Assembly (NCBI RefSeq): GCF_900103275.1
Contig: NZ_FNGP01000002.1
Coordinates: forward strand, 1 to 64,000
From: Tessaracoccus oleiagri
GTDB lineage: Bacteria > Actinomycetota > Actinomycetes > Propionibacteriales > Propionibacteriaceae
DNA: 64,000 bases
Direction: 5' to 3'
Position numbers and translations under genes: made by a program. Below, piece by piece: positions 17,901-26,130 of this stretch (positions are counted from its first letter, which is position 1; each line of letters begins with the position of its first letter). The notes under the pieces are model-generated. The model searched no databases and was not told the origin of the DNA. It worked only from the letters and a program-made list of their open reading frames with translations.

Positions 17901-19006
17901 CTTGCACCTCCAAGTAGGGAACGGCTGAAGCGGATGTCGCCCTCGACGAAGTCACGGATGTCGGGGGCGCCGTTGCGGAACATCACGGTCCGCTCGATGC
18001 CCATGCCGAACGCGAAGCCGGAGTACTCGTCGGGGTCGATGCCGCAGGCGCGCAGGACGCGCGGGTTGACGACGCCGCAGCCGCCCCACTCGATCCAGCC
18101 CTCCGAACGGCAGGTGCGGCACGGGCGGTCGGGGTTGCCGACGGACTCGCCGTGGCAGACGAAGCACTCGAGGTCGACCTCGGCCGAGGGCTCGGTGAAG
18201 GGGAAGTAGTGCGGGCGCATGCGGGTGGCCACGTCGCCGAACATCGCCTTGGCGAAGTGGTCGAGCGTGCCGCGGAGGTCCGCCATCGAGATGCCCTTGT
18301 CGATGACCAGGCCCTCGAGCTGGTGGAACACCGGGAGGTGCGTCGCGTCGTACTCGTCGGAGCGGTAGACCTTGCCGGGGCTCACGATGTAGAGCGGGAG
18401 GTCACGGGTCAGCATCTCGCGCGCCTGGACCGGCGAGGTCTGCGTGCGTAGCAGCTTCGCGTCCTCGATCGGCTCGATCCAGAGGGTGTCCTGCTCGCCG
18501 CGGGCGGGGTGGTCGGACGGAAGGTTCAGGGCGTCGAAGTTGTACCACTCGGCCTCGAGTTCGGGACCCTCGGCGACCTCGTAACCGAGCGCGACGAACA
18601 CGTCGACCATCTTGTCGATGATCGCGGTGACCGGGTGCACGGCGCCTTGCGGGACGACCTGCACGGGGAGCGTCATGTCGATGCGCTCCTCGACGAGCGC
18701 CTTAGCCAACTCCTGGTCCGCGAGCACCTCCTGGCGGGCGGCGATGGCGCGGGCCACCTGGCTGCGGGCCTGGCCGACCCGCTGGCCGACCTCCTTGCGG
18801 GCGGCAGGCGGAAGGGCGCCGATCTCGCGGTTGGCGAGCGCGAGGGGCGAGCGGTCGCCGTTGTGGGCGAGGCGGGCCTGCTTCAGCTCCTCGCTGCTGC
18901 CCGCCGCCTCGATCGCCGACAGCGCGTCGGCGACGTACCCGTCGATGACCTCGGGGCTGAGCGCCGCGACCTGCTTCGGGTCGTAGTTGTCATTGGGCCC
19001 ACTCAT
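17897..19006 (-). CDS. pheS: phenylalanyl-tRNA synthetase alpha subunit
   Basis: The catalytic chain of PheRS has 369 residues. It has an N-terminal coiled coil (about 20-100) for tRNA contact and a class II catalytic core with motif 2 (HQLEGLVIDKGISMADL) and motif 3 (YSGFAFGMGIERTVM). A four-Cys knuckle (CFVCHGE...CRTCRSEGW) near 285-308 is present, as in some actinobacterial and other PheS proteins. It lies 15 bases after the methyltransferase gene and directly before pheT. Confidence 0.97.
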   Translation of the reverse strand: MSGPNDNYDPKQVAALSPEVIDGYVADALSAIEAAGSSEELKQARLAHNGDRSPLALANREIGALPPAARKEVGQRVGQARSQVARAIAARQEVLADQELAKALVEERIDMTLPVQVVPQGAVHPVTAIIDKMVDVFVALGYEVAEGPELEAEWYNFDALNLPSDHPARGEQDTLWIEPIEDAKLLRTQTSPVQAREMLTRDLPLYIVSPGKVYRSDEYDATHLPVFHQLEGLVIDKGISMADLRGTLDHFAKAMFGDVATRMRPHYFPFTEPSAEVDLECFVCHGESVGNPDRPCRTCRSEGWIEWGGCGVVNPRVLRACGIDPDEYSGFAFGMGIERTVMFRNGAPDIRDFVEGDIRFSRSLLGGAR

Positions 19007-19021
19007 CGGGCACTCCTTCTC

Positions 19022-19813
19022 CTAGCTTCGACGCTGCGCGGTGGCGGTGGCGTAGAGGCACACCGCTGCCGCGCTCGAAAGGTTGAGGCTCTCGGCGCCG
19101 CCCCACATCGGGACGGCGACGACTTCGTCGGCGAGGGCGCGATCCGCTTCCGGAAGGCCCCACGCCTCGTTGCCCATGATCCAGGCGGTGGGACGGGCCA
19201 GTCCCCCGCCGAGCTGCTTCAGGTCGAGCGGCGACCCGTCGCCGTCGGCCGCCAGCACCTGCATGCCGAGGCCGCGCGCGTGTTCGACGGCCTCCTTGAG
19301 GTCCACGCCGGTGATGATCGGCATGTGGAACAGGCTGCCGACGGTGGAGCGCACGACCTTCGGGTTGTAGATGTCGACGGAGCCGCTCGTGAGGACGACC
19401 GCGTCGGCGCCGAAGGCGTCTGCGCAGCGGATCACGGTGCCGGCGTTGCCCGGGTCCCGGACCTGCGCGCAGATGACGATCAGCTGCGCCTCGCCCAGGT
19501 CCTCCCAGCCGAAGCTGAACTGGCGGCAGACCGCGATGATGCCCTGGGGCGTGACGGTGTCCGAAAGTTGTCGCATCGCCTGGTCGTCGGCGCGCCAGAC
19601 CGGCACGCTCGCGGAGGCGAGCAGGTCGGCGTGCTTCGCGGGGTCGTCGACGATGATCTCCTCGACGATGGACGTGCCGGCCAGTGCTTCACGCACGGCC
19701 TGGCGTCCCTCGACGAGGAACCTGCCACCGAGGTCCCGGCCACGGCGCTGCGTCAAACGACGAACCGAACGCAGCACCCCGACCGGGAGCGCTGCGTCCG
19801 GTTCGTGGCGCAC
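19022..19813 (-). CDS. SpoU/TrmH-family RNA 2'-O-methyltransferase
   Basis: The 263-residue protein is a SPOUT-class methyltransferase that methylates a ribose in rRNA or tRNA using S-adenosylmethionine. The N-terminal substrate-binding part (VRRLTQRRGRDLGGRFLVEGRQAV) is typical of this group, and the knot motifs are visible: NAGTVIRCADAFGADAVVL, IMGNEAWGL and LNLSSAAAVCLY. The GTG start at 19813 follows rplT by only seven bases. The position between rplT and pheS is conserved in Actinobacteria. The exact target nucleotide cannot be told from sequence. Confidence 0.88.
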   Translation of the reverse strand: MRHEPDAALPVGVLRSVRRLTQRRGRDLGGRFLVEGRQAVREALAGTSIVEEIIVDDPAKHADLLASASVPVWRADDQAMRQLSDTVTPQGIIAVCRQFSFGWEDLGEAQLIVICAQVRDPGNAGTVIRCADAFGADAVVLTSGSVDIYNPKVVRSTVGSLFHMPIITGVDLKEAVEHARGLGMQVLAADGDGSPLDLKQLGGGLARPTAWIMGNEAWGLPEADRALADEVVAVPMWGGAESLNLSSAAAVCLYATATAQRRS

Positions 19814-19820
19814 GGCGGGC

Positions 19821-20186
19821 TCAGGCTGCGGCAGCCTGATTGTCCTTCGCGACGGCGACGAGCGCGTTGAACGCGGCCACGTCGTTGACGGCGAGCTCCG
19901 CGAGGATCTTGCGGTCGACCTCGATGCCGGCGTTCTTCAGGCCGTTCATGAAGCGGTTGTACGTGATGCCCTCGGCGCGTGCCGCAGCGTTGATGCGCTG
20001 GATCCAGAGCGAGCGGAAATCGCCCTTCTTGGCGCGGCGGTCGCGGTACGAGTAGGTGGCGGAGTGGAGCAGCTGCTCCTTCGCCTTGCGGTACAGACGC
20101 GAGCGCTGGCCGCGGTAGCCGGACGCGAGCTCGAGAACTTCACGGCGCTTCTTGTGCGCGTTAACGGAACGCTTCACGCGTGCCAT
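19821..20186 (-). CDS. rplT: ribosomal protein L20
   Basis: The large-subunit protein needed for early 50S assembly has 121 residues. The start [19 protein letters not shown] and the segment [16 protein letters not shown] are diagnostic. It is the third gene of infC-rpmI-rplT. In other bacteria L20 represses this operon by binding its leader RNA; no such site could be shown here. Confidence 0.98.
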   Translation of the reverse strand: MARVKRSVNAHKKRREVLELASGYRGQRSRLYRKAKEQLLHSATYSYRDRRAKKGDFRSLWIQRINAAARAEGITYNRFMNGLKNAGIEVDRKILAELAVNDVAAFNALVAVAKDNQAAAA

Positions 20187-20228
20187 GGTGACTCCTTAGG
20201 AAAACGTTTGGGTGGGGGAAGAGGTGGC

Positions 20229-20435
20229 TCAGCGGCCCTTGTGCTTGCCAAGCAGCTTGCGCGCCTTCTTGGCCTCGACCTGCACGGTCTCGACGTTGCC
20301 CTTGAGGCGACGCAGCCGCGTGGACGACTTGTGCTCGTTGAGGTGGCCAAGGTTCGCCTGACGGCGCAGGATCTTGCCCGTCCCGGTGGTCTTGAACCGC
20401 TTCTTCGCGCCGGAGTGCGTCTTCATCTTCGGCAT
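20229..20435 (-). CDS. rpmI: ribosomal protein L35
   Basis: The small basic large-subunit protein has 68 residues and begins [20 protein letters not shown], the classic L35 start. It lies between infC and rplT with short gaps and is surely co-transcribed with them. Confidence 0.98.
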   Translation of the reverse strand: MPKMKTHSGAKKRFKTTGTGKILRRQANLGHLNEHKSSTRLRRLKGNVETVQVEAKKARKLLGKHKGR

Positions 20436-20482
20436 GCCAGTGCTCGCTTTCTATCTTTCGTTGGGTGGTGTGGACGAGTCGA

Positions 20483-21187
20483 TCAGAGATCGATGTCCGG
20501 GTCCATGTTGTCGGCCGGTCCGCGACGCTTCTTCGCAGCCCTGTCCGCGGCTGCCTTCTCGGCGGCGGCCTTCTCGCGCAGCTGCGCCTCCGCGGCCCGT
20601 TCGGCCTCGGCGTTCTCCCTGCGCTGCTCCATGCGACGTTCACGGTCCGCGTCGCGGTCCGCCTTCGCATCGGTCTTCTTCTTGGTGGGGCCCAGGACCA
20701 TCAGCATGTTGCGGCCGTCCTGCTTCGGCGCCGACTCGACGTAGCCGAACTCGGTCACGTCGGCGGCGAGTCGCTGCAGGAGCGCCATGCCCAGTTCGGG
20801 GCGGGACTGCTCGCGTCCGCGGAACATGATGGTGATCTTGACCTTGTCGCCGCCCTTGAGGAAGCGGACGACGTGGCCCTTCTTGGTCTCGTAGTCGTGC
20901 TGGTCGATCTTCAGACGCAGCTTCATTTCCTTGGTGTCGACATTCGACTGATTGCGGCGGGCGTCGCGGACCTTCTGGGCAGCCTCGTACTTGAACTTGC
21001 CGTAGTCCATGAGCTTGGCCACCGGCGGCCGGGCCTGGGGAGCTACTTCTACGAGGTCGAGGTCGTTCTCCGCGGCGAGACGCAGTGCGTCCTCGACGCG
21101 CACGATGCCGACCTGCTCGCCGTTCGGGCCGACGAGCCGGACTTCGGGAACTCGAATGCGATCGTTGATCCGCGGTTCAGTGCTGAT
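20483..21187 (-). CDS. infC: translation initiation factor IF-3, non-canonical start
   Basis: IF-3 keeps the 30S subunit free and checks start-codon pairing. The conserved N-terminus [19 protein letters not shown] is encoded here, but the reading frame has no ATG, GTG or TTG before it: an in-frame TGA lies ten codons upstream. The first canonical start (a GTG at 21103) would remove 28 conserved residues. I therefore place the start at the ATC at 21187, four bases after a GGAGG. Rare start codons in infC are known to allow IF-3 to repress its own translation. This gives 234 residues with both IF-3 domains and a long charged Ala/Glu-rich tail. Confidence 0.9.
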   Translation of the reverse strand: MSTEPRINDRIRVPEVRLVGPNGEQVGIVRVEDALRLAAENDLDLVEVAPQARPPVAKLMDYGKFKYEAAQKVRDARRNQSNVDTKEMKLRLKIDQHDYETKKGHVVRFLKGGDKVKITIMFRGREQSRPELGMALLQRLAADVTEFGYVESAPKQDGRNMLMVLGPTKKKTDAKADRDADRERRMEQRRENAEAERAAEAQLREKAAAEKAAADRAAKKRRGPADNMDPDIDL

Positions 21188-21226
21188 GACGCCTCCATGG
21201 TAAGAATTGGGCGATCAACCAGAAAA

Positions 21227-21248
21227 GGCCTCCGCGCACGCGAAGGCC
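21227..21248 (-). terminator. terminator-like hairpin in the infC leader (candidate attenuator)
   Basis: On the minus strand a stem of about nine pairs (GGCCTTCGCG with CGCGGAGGCC) is followed by TTTTCT. It lies 40 bases upstream of the infC start and downstream of the candidate promoter at 21358-21386. A second perfect hairpin (six-base arms, 21251-21266) sits directly upstream. The layout suggests transcription attenuation in the infC-rpmI-rplT leader; it could instead simply terminate readthrough from the SseB-like gene. Confidence 0.6.
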
Positions 21249-21357
21249 AAGGCGACCTGAGTCGCCGTAATCGACCCGGCCGCCGAAGCGGATCGCGGGT
21301 GGGAGTGGCCTCCACTTTCACGGATCGGGCTAGTCCAGCCGATCTATTGCTCGTGAC

Positions 21358-21386
21358 ACTCTACCTGATGCCCGCGCCCGCGCCAA
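21358..21386 (-). promoter_or_regulatory. candidate promoter of the infC operon
   Basis: On the minus strand TTGGCG (21386-21381), a 17-base spacer and TAGAGT (21363-21358) form a promoter-like element. Transcripts would carry a structured leader of about 165 bases that includes the hairpins at 21227-21266. Confidence 0.55.
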
Positions 21387-21391
21387 AAGCG

Positions 21392-21922
21392 TCAGTCGCC
21401 AGGGGTGTCCGGCGCCGGATCCTCCGGATGGCCCTCCTCGTCGGCGTACTTCACCCACGCGAATTCCTCTCCCTCGAACTCGGCGACGGCGTAACCCTGC
21501 GCCAGCAGGTCGAGCGCCTCCCCCGCGACCACGAGGGAGTTGGGGCCGGCCACGTCGATGAGGAGTTGGTCGGAACCGCCCTCCTTGACAGTCAGGCAGA
21601 GCTCGTCGAGCGTGCAGGGCACCGGCCGGACGTCGGTGCGCCAGGCGCTCATCGAGTCGAGCCCCGTGAACGCGAGGAGGAAGGTGCCGGACTCGTTGAC
21701 GAGCGTCACGGCCCCCATCTCCGCGTGGCGGTCGGGGTCCGGGTGGTCCGTCTCGTCGCCGGTGGCCACGATCGGCATGAGGAGCCGGCTGGAGCAGAGG
21801 GCGACGAGGGCGCGGATGTAGGAGACCTGGTCGGTGACCCGGGCGAGTGCCTGCCTCGTGAGCGGGTCCGGGGATCCGTCGTCTCCGGCGAAACGGGCGT
21901 TGGGGTCGGCCAGAGTGCGCAT
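21392..21922 (-). CDS. SseB-family protein
   Basis: The 176-residue protein contains an SseB-type domain: LMPIVATGDE, LVNESGTFLLAFTGLDSMSAW and QLLIDVAGPNSLVVAGEAL are typical. In Actinobacteria this family is common near infC and has no settled biochemical role; the name comes from an enhancer of serine sensitivity in E. coli. The acidic C-terminus is probably disordered. It has no signal peptide. Confidence 0.75.
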   Translation of the reverse strand: MRTLADPNARFAGDDGSPDPLTRQALARVTDQVSYIRALVALCSSRLLMPIVATGDETDHPDPDRHAEMGAVTLVNESGTFLLAFTGLDSMSAWRTDVRPVPCTLDELCLTVKEGGSDQLLIDVAGPNSLVVAGEALDLLAQGYAVAEFEGEEFAWVKYADEEGHPEDPAPDTPGD

Positions 21923-21974
21923 GCCGCCACCCTAGTGCGTCGGCGCGCAGGTGCCCATGTGCGAAACTTGGGGC

Positions 21975-22448
21975 ATGAGCCTGAGCCTCCTCGTCACGAT
22001 CGTCCTCATGGTCCTGATCCTCGCGATCACCGTCGGCCTCTGGGCGCGCCACCACCGAGCCCGCCCGGTCGTCGGCGGCATCGGCTGGATGCTGGTGCCC
22101 CTCGGGCTCTACCTGTTCGGCATCACGGATCTGGCCGTCAACGGCGTGCTGAGCATCATCGACTGGGCGCAGCGGACGGTGTGGGGCGACGCGATGACGT
22201 GGGGGGCGGCCCTCGTCGGGGCGGGCATCGTGCTGGCGGTGGTCGCGCAGTTCCTCCCCAAGGGGCCCAAGCCGGCGCAGCAGGTGCCGCAGCGGCCCGT
22301 CGCCGGTGCTGCGGGTCGGCCCCAGGTGCCAGGGCGGCCAGCTGCGGCGAAGCCGCAGACCCGTCCTGCGCCCGCCAAGTCGAAGGACGGCCTCACCGAC
22401 GAGGACCGCGAGATCGAGGAGCTGCTCCGCCGCCGCGGGATCGGCTGA
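21975..22448 (+). CDS. membrane protein of unknown function with basic proline-rich tail
   Basis: From the ATG at 21975 the protein has 157 residues. Three hydrophobic segments are visible: about 3-22, 35-55 and 74-93. The rest is a Pro/Ala/Lys-rich cytoplasmic linker ending in a charged helix (DEDREIEELLRRRGIG) that looks like a partner-binding tail. The family was not recognised. It converges with the PH-domain protein gene, ending one base before that gene's stop. An upstream ATG at 21951 is possible but gives a poor N-terminus. Confidence 0.65.
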   Translation: MSLSLLVTIVLMVLILAITVGLWARHHRARPVVGGIGWMLVPLGLYLFGITDLAVNGVLSIIDWAQRTVWGDAMTWGAALVGAGIVLAVVAQFLPKGPKPAQQVPQRPVAGAAGRPQVPGRPAAAKPQTRPAPAKSKDGLTDEDREIEELLRRRGIG

Positions 22449-22964
22449 TCAGTCCCGGCGGACGCCCTCGCTCGAGGCGCCGTTGGCCTTCAGCCAGGAA
22501 CGCAGCTCGAGGACCTTCTTCTGCGCGCCCTCACCCTCCACCGACTGGATGGCGAGCACCGCACGTCTGCGGACGCCCTCCCCCTCCGGGTCCTTGACCA
22601 GCAGGTAGGCCCACGGGTCGCCCTTGCGCAGCCGCAGACCCGCGATCTGCTCGGTGCGGAAGCGCCGCATCACCGGCCCGTTGCGGATCACCACCTCGCC
22701 GTCGGCCGCCCACACGTGCGAGTAACCCACGGCGAGCATGACGCCGATCATGAAGATCACGAAGAACAACAGCGTGGCGGCCTGCAGCCACGTGACCTGG
22801 GCGCGGATCTCGGGGCCCAGCTCGTACCAGACCCACAGCGCCCCCGCGAGCAGCACCATCGACAGGATCACGGCGGTGGCGAGCACCGGCGTGCTGATGT
22901 ACGACAGCTTGCGCGGTGCCTCCGTCGCCGGGGTCTTGGGTAGGTCCTCGCTCACAGCCTGCAC
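22449..22964 (-). CDS. membrane-anchored PH-like domain protein (bPH_6 type)
   Basis: The 171-residue protein has two transmembrane helices (about 27-47 and 58-82) followed by a small PH-like domain beginning GYSHVWAADGEVVIRNG and ending before EGEGAQKKVLELRSWLK. Proteins of this architecture (PF10756-like) often sit beside hisG in Actinobacteria. The role is unknown. The start overlaps the end of hisG by 13 bases, so it is translated from the same message. Confidence 0.75.
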   Translation of the reverse strand: MQAVSEDLPKTPATEAPRKLSYISTPVLATAVILSMVLLAGALWVWYELGPEIRAQVTWLQAATLLFFVIFMIGVMLAVGYSHVWAADGEVVIRNGPVMRRFRTEQIAGLRLRKGDPWAYLLVKDPEGEGVRRRAVLAIQSVEGEGAQKKVLELRSWLKANGASSEGVRRD

Positions 22965-23812
22965 GCCGCCAGTTCGGTCAGGAGGATGCCCCGGGCGCCG
23001 GCGTCGTACATGCGGTCCATCAGCCGGTGGGCGCCCTTGCGCGGGACAAGGGCCCGCACGGCGAGCCAGCCGTCGCGGGCGAGGGAGCTCACCGTCGGCC
23101 CGTCGACGCCCGGCGCGAGCGCGATGGTGGCGTCGAGGTCGGCCTGCGAGACGTTGTAGTCCATCATGAAGTAGTTCTGCGCCACCATGACGCTGTTGAG
23201 GCGCGTCTTGAGCCCGTCGATGCTGGCGGACTCTTCGTGGTCCGCGCGCTGGATGAGCACGGCCTCCGAGAAGCAGATCGGGTCGCCGAACAGCTCGAGC
23301 CCTGCCTTGCGCAGCGTCGTGCCGGTGTCGACCACGTCGGCCACGATCTCCGCCACGCCCAGCCGGATGGCGGACTCGACCGCCCCGTCGAGGCTCACGA
23401 TCTCGGCGTTGATGCCGCGGTCGTCGAGGTAGCCCTGGAGCAGCCCGGCGTAGCTGGTGGCGATGCGCTTGCCCTCGAGCGAGTCCTCGTCGATGCCGGA
23501 GCCCGACGGGGCGGCGAAGCGGAACTTGGAGCCGCCGAAGCCGAGCGCCATGACCTCGACCGCCGACGCGCGGGAGTCCAGCAGCATGTCGCGGCCGGTG
23601 ATGCCGACGTCCAGGTCGCCGCGGCCGACGTAGACCGCGATGTCGCGGGGGCGCAGGTAGTAGAACTCGACCTCGTGGTCCATGTCGATGAGGGTGAGTT
23701 CCTTGGGGTCCGTGCGCTGCCGGTAGCCGGCGGCGATGAGCATGTCGCGGGCGGCTTCGGCGAGCGCACCCTTGTTCGGGACTGCGACGCGCAGGAGTGC
23801 GGGTTCGGACAC
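22952..23812 (-). CDS. hisG: ATP phosphoribosyltransferase, long form
   Basis: HisG catalyses the first step of histidine synthesis, joining ATP and PRPP. With 286 residues it is the long form, which carries a C-terminal regulatory ACT-like domain for histidine feedback and needs no HisZ. VAVPNKGAL at the start, DVGITGRDML, and ADVVDTGTTLRKAGL (the PRPP-binding loop) are clear. It follows hisE by 16 bases; the remaining his genes are elsewhere. Confidence 0.96.
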   Translation of the reverse strand: MSEPALLRVAVPNKGALAEAARDMLIAAGYRQRTDPKELTLIDMDHEVEFYYLRPRDIAVYVGRGDLDVGITGRDMLLDSRASAVEVMALGFGGSKFRFAAPSGSGIDEDSLEGKRIATSYAGLLQGYLDDRGINAEIVSLDGAVESAIRLGVAEIVADVVDTGTTLRKAGLELFGDPICFSEAVLIQRADHEESASIDGLKTRLNSVMVAQNYFMMDYNVSQADLDATIALAPGVDGPTVSSLARDGWLAVRALVPRKGAHRLMDRMYDAGARGILLTELAACRL

Positions 23813-23828
23813 TGTCGGACCTTTCTGG

Positions 23829-24092
23829 TCAGAGGTAGCGGTAGACGTCGTCGAGGTCGAGTTCGAGCTTCAGCATCAGCACCTGCAGGTGGTAGAGCAG
23901 CTGGCTGATCTCCTCGGCGGCCTCCTCCTTGGACTCGTACTCGGCGGCCATCCACACCTCGGCGGCCTCCTCGACGATCTTCTTGCCGATCGCATGGATG
24001 CCGGCGTCGAGACGCGCGACGGTGCCCGAGCCCTCGGGGCGCGTGCGCGCGCTCTCGGTGAGCTGTGCGAACAGGTCTTCGAAGGACTTCAT
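23829..24092 (-). CDS. hisE: phosphoribosyl-ATP pyrophosphatase
   Basis: HisE hydrolyses phosphoribosyl-ATP to phosphoribosyl-AMP, the second histidine step. The 87-residue protein is an all-helical MazG-like fold with the metal-binding [14 protein letters not shown] segment and a following [14 protein letters not shown] helix. It lies directly upstream of hisG and nine bases after mshC. Confidence 0.95.
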   Translation of the reverse strand: MKSFEDLFAQLTESARTRPEGSGTVARLDAGIHAIGKKIVEEAAEVWMAAEYESKEEAAEEISQLLYHLQVLMLKLELDLDDVYRYL

Positions 24093-24101
24093 GTGGTGCT
24101 C

Positions 24102-25346
24102 CTAGAGCTTGATGCCGAGCAGTGCGTCGATGGCGTCCACCATGGCCGGGACCGCGCCCGTGTCATCGCTGTCCACCGCGGCGGAGGCGGCCACCCACGT
24201 GTCGACGGCGGCGAGTGCGGCGGGCGCGTTCAGGTCGTCGCGGAGGGCGGTTCGCATGGCGGCGATCGTGTCGTCGGCCGGGATCGCGGTGGAGTTGTTG
24301 AGGATGCCGCGCCAGCTCTGCAGGCGCTGCTCGGCCTCGGCGAGCTGGTCTGCGGTCCACTCCCAGTCGGCGCGGTAGTGGTGGTCGAGCAGGGCGAGGC
24401 GGATCGCCATCGGGTCCTTCCCCGCCTTGCGCAGGCGGGAGACGAGTTCGAGGTTGCCCTTGGACTTGCTCATCTTCTCACCGTCGAGTCCGACGAGGCC
24501 TGAATGGACGTAGGCGTTCGCGAAGGGCTGGCCCGTGGCGGCACACGCTTCGGCGGCGCACATCTCGTGGTGCGGGAACACGAGGTCGCGGCCGCCGCCC
24601 TGCACGTCGAAGTGCGGTCCGAGGTGCTTGAGCGACATGGCGACGCACTCGACGTGCCAGCCGGGCCGTCCGGCCCCGAGCGCGGATTCCCAGGCCGGCT
24701 CGCCGACGCGGGCGAACTGCCAGAGCAGCGAGTCGAGCGGGTGCTTCTTGCCCGGACGGTCGGGGTCGCCACCGTTCTCGCGGAAGCTGTCGACCATCTC
24801 CTCCTCGGTGAGCCTGCTCACCGAGCCGAAGCCGTCGACCGCGTTGGTGCGGAAGTACCAGTCGGGGTGCTCCTCGTCGTCGACCTGGTAGACGAGGTCA
24901 GTCTCGGCCAGCTTCTCGATGAGTTCGACGACGATGCCGATGGACTCCACCGCGCCCACGTAGTGCTCGGGCGGCAGCACCCGGAGGTGCTCCATGTCGG
25001 TGCGGAACAACTCGATCTGGTCCTGGGCCAGCTCGTCCCACTGCTGGCCGGTCTGCTTGGCCCGCTCGAGCAGCGGGTCGTCGACGTCGGTCACGTTCTG
25101 GGTGTAGTTGACCGCGAGCCCGAGGTCGCGCCAGACGCGGTTCACGAGGTCGAAGGTGACGTAGGTGTTCGCGTGCCCGAGGTGGGTGGCGTCGTAGGGC
25201 GTGATGCCGCAGACGTACATGCGCGCCGTGCCGCTGTCCGGGCCTACCTCCACGAGCGACTGCGTCGCGGTGTCGAACAGCTTCAGCTTCGCCGGTGCCG
25301 TCGAGGGGGTGATTCTCGGCACGCTGGTAGGGGCCCACGAGTACAT
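24102..25346 (-). CDS. mshC: mycothiol ligase MshC (cysteine:GlcN-inositol ligase)
   Basis: MshC joins cysteine to glucosaminyl-inositol in the synthesis of mycothiol, the low-molecular-weight thiol of Actinobacteria. From the ATG at 25346 it has 414 residues, shorter than cysteinyl-tRNA synthetase (about 460), from which it evolved. HIGH-like THLGHANTY and KMSKS (KMSKSKGN) are present, as are the zinc Cys in MYVCGITPYD and the GWHVECVAMS and FPHHEMCAAEAC segments. The N-terminus MYSWAPTSVPRI is MshC-like. The place next to SCO1664-family and DUF3090 genes is typical of mshC. Confidence 0.93.
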   Translation of the reverse strand: MYSWAPTSVPRITPSTAPAKLKLFDTATQSLVEVGPDSGTARMYVCGITPYDATHLGHANTYVTFDLVNRVWRDLGLAVNYTQNVTDVDDPLLERAKQTGQQWDELAQDQIELFRTDMEHLRVLPPEHYVGAVESIGIVVELIEKLAETDLVYQVDDEEHPDWYFRTNAVDGFGSVSRLTEEEMVDSFRENGGDPDRPGKKHPLDSLLWQFARVGEPAWESALGAGRPGWHVECVAMSLKHLGPHFDVQGGGRDLVFPHHEMCAAEACAATGQPFANAYVHSGLVGLDGEKMSKSKGNLELVSRLRKAGKDPMAIRLALLDHHYRADWEWTADQLAEAEQRLQSWRGILNNSTAIPADDTIAAMRTALRDDLNAPAALAAVDTWVAASAAVDSDDTGAVPAMVDAIDALLGIKL

Positions 25347-25395
25347 GGCCCACAATCTACCGCAGGGCGAAGGGGTGCCCGACGCGTCGACCAGC

Positions 25396-26130
25396 TCAGA
25401 AGGGCGGCCACGGGATCGCGGGCCAGCCCGTTGTGGGCCCCGGGAAGGCACCCGCCTCGGCCAACCTGCGGGCGCGGGCCTTGAGCGCCGCCCACTCCTC
25501 GTCCGCGAGTCCGGGCGCGAGCGGCTCCCCGAGGCCGGCACAGCGCTCGGCCACGTCCAACTCCTCGTCGGTGAACGGCTGGTTGGCGAATCCCCACAGC
25601 ACGGTGCGCAGCTTGTCGTCGACGTGGAGGCTCACGCCGTGGTCGACGCCGAACAACGCACCGTCGGCCTCGATGATGTGGCCGGCCTTGCGGTCGGAGT
25701 TGTTGACAAGGGCGTCGAACAGCGCCATGCGGCGAAGGCGCGGGTCGTCGCGGTGCACGAGCACGACCGGCCGACGATCCTGGTCGAAGCCGGACGCGAC
25801 GGGCAGCCAGTGCTCGGTGACCTGCTCGGGATGGATCAGGTCGACGACGTCGCTGATCACGCCGTCCACGAACCGCTGCAGGGATCCCTCCCCCAGCGGG
25901 CCGTCGCCCCAGACGGTCCGCGGGACGATGCCGAGACCGAGCGCCTCGGAGATGGCGTAGGCGGCGACCTCGCGGCGGCCGAGCGTCTCGTCGGGGAAGT
26001 CCCACAGCGGCTGCTCACCCGCGACGGGCTTGTAGACCCAGCTCGCTTCCTCCTCGTCGGCGACGAGGTACGTCTCGTTCGAGGCGTCGACGAGCCGGCC
26101 GAGTAGCCTCAACTCCCCCGCCGGGCTCAT
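25396..26130 (-). CDS. SCO1664-family protein
   Basis: The 244-residue protein matches the actinobacterial SCO1664 family (TIGR03843), which is distantly related to phosphatidylinositol-kinase-like folds. SWVYKPVAGEQPLWDFP, LFDALVNNSDRKAGH and VDHGVSLHVDDKLRT are the hallmark segments; the NNSDRKAGH/VDHG pattern resembles a kinase catalytic loop and metal site. No substrate is known. The start overlaps the stop of the DUF3090 gene by four bases. Confidence 0.85.
   Translation of the reverse strand: MSPAGELRLLGRLVDASNETYLVADEEEASWVYKPVAGEQPLWDFPDETLGRREVAAYAISEALGLGIVPRTVWGDGPLGEGSLQRFVDGVISDVVDLIHPEQVTEHWLPVASGFDQDRRPVVLVHRDDPRLRRMALFDALVNNSDRKAGHIIEADGALFGVDHGVSLHVDDKLRTVLWGFANQPFTDEELDVAERCAGLGEPLAPGLADEEWAALKARARRLAEAGAFPGPTTGWPAIPWPPF

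Noticed and set aside
15702..18209. Open frame of about 835 codons on the plus strand opposite pheT
   Set aside because: The translation is Arg/Val/Asp-rich without any domain; pheT on the minus strand is certain.
21049..21321. Arg-rich open frame of about 90 codons over the infC leader as a leader peptide
   Set aside because: It overlaps infC in another frame, is too long for a typical leader peptide and shows no regulatory codon run; the region is better explained as leader RNA.
24102..25346. Cysteinyl-tRNA synthetase
   Set aside because: The protein is about 414 residues with an MshC-like N-terminus and sits in the mshC-SCO1664-DUF3090 neighbourhood, so mycothiol ligase fits better.
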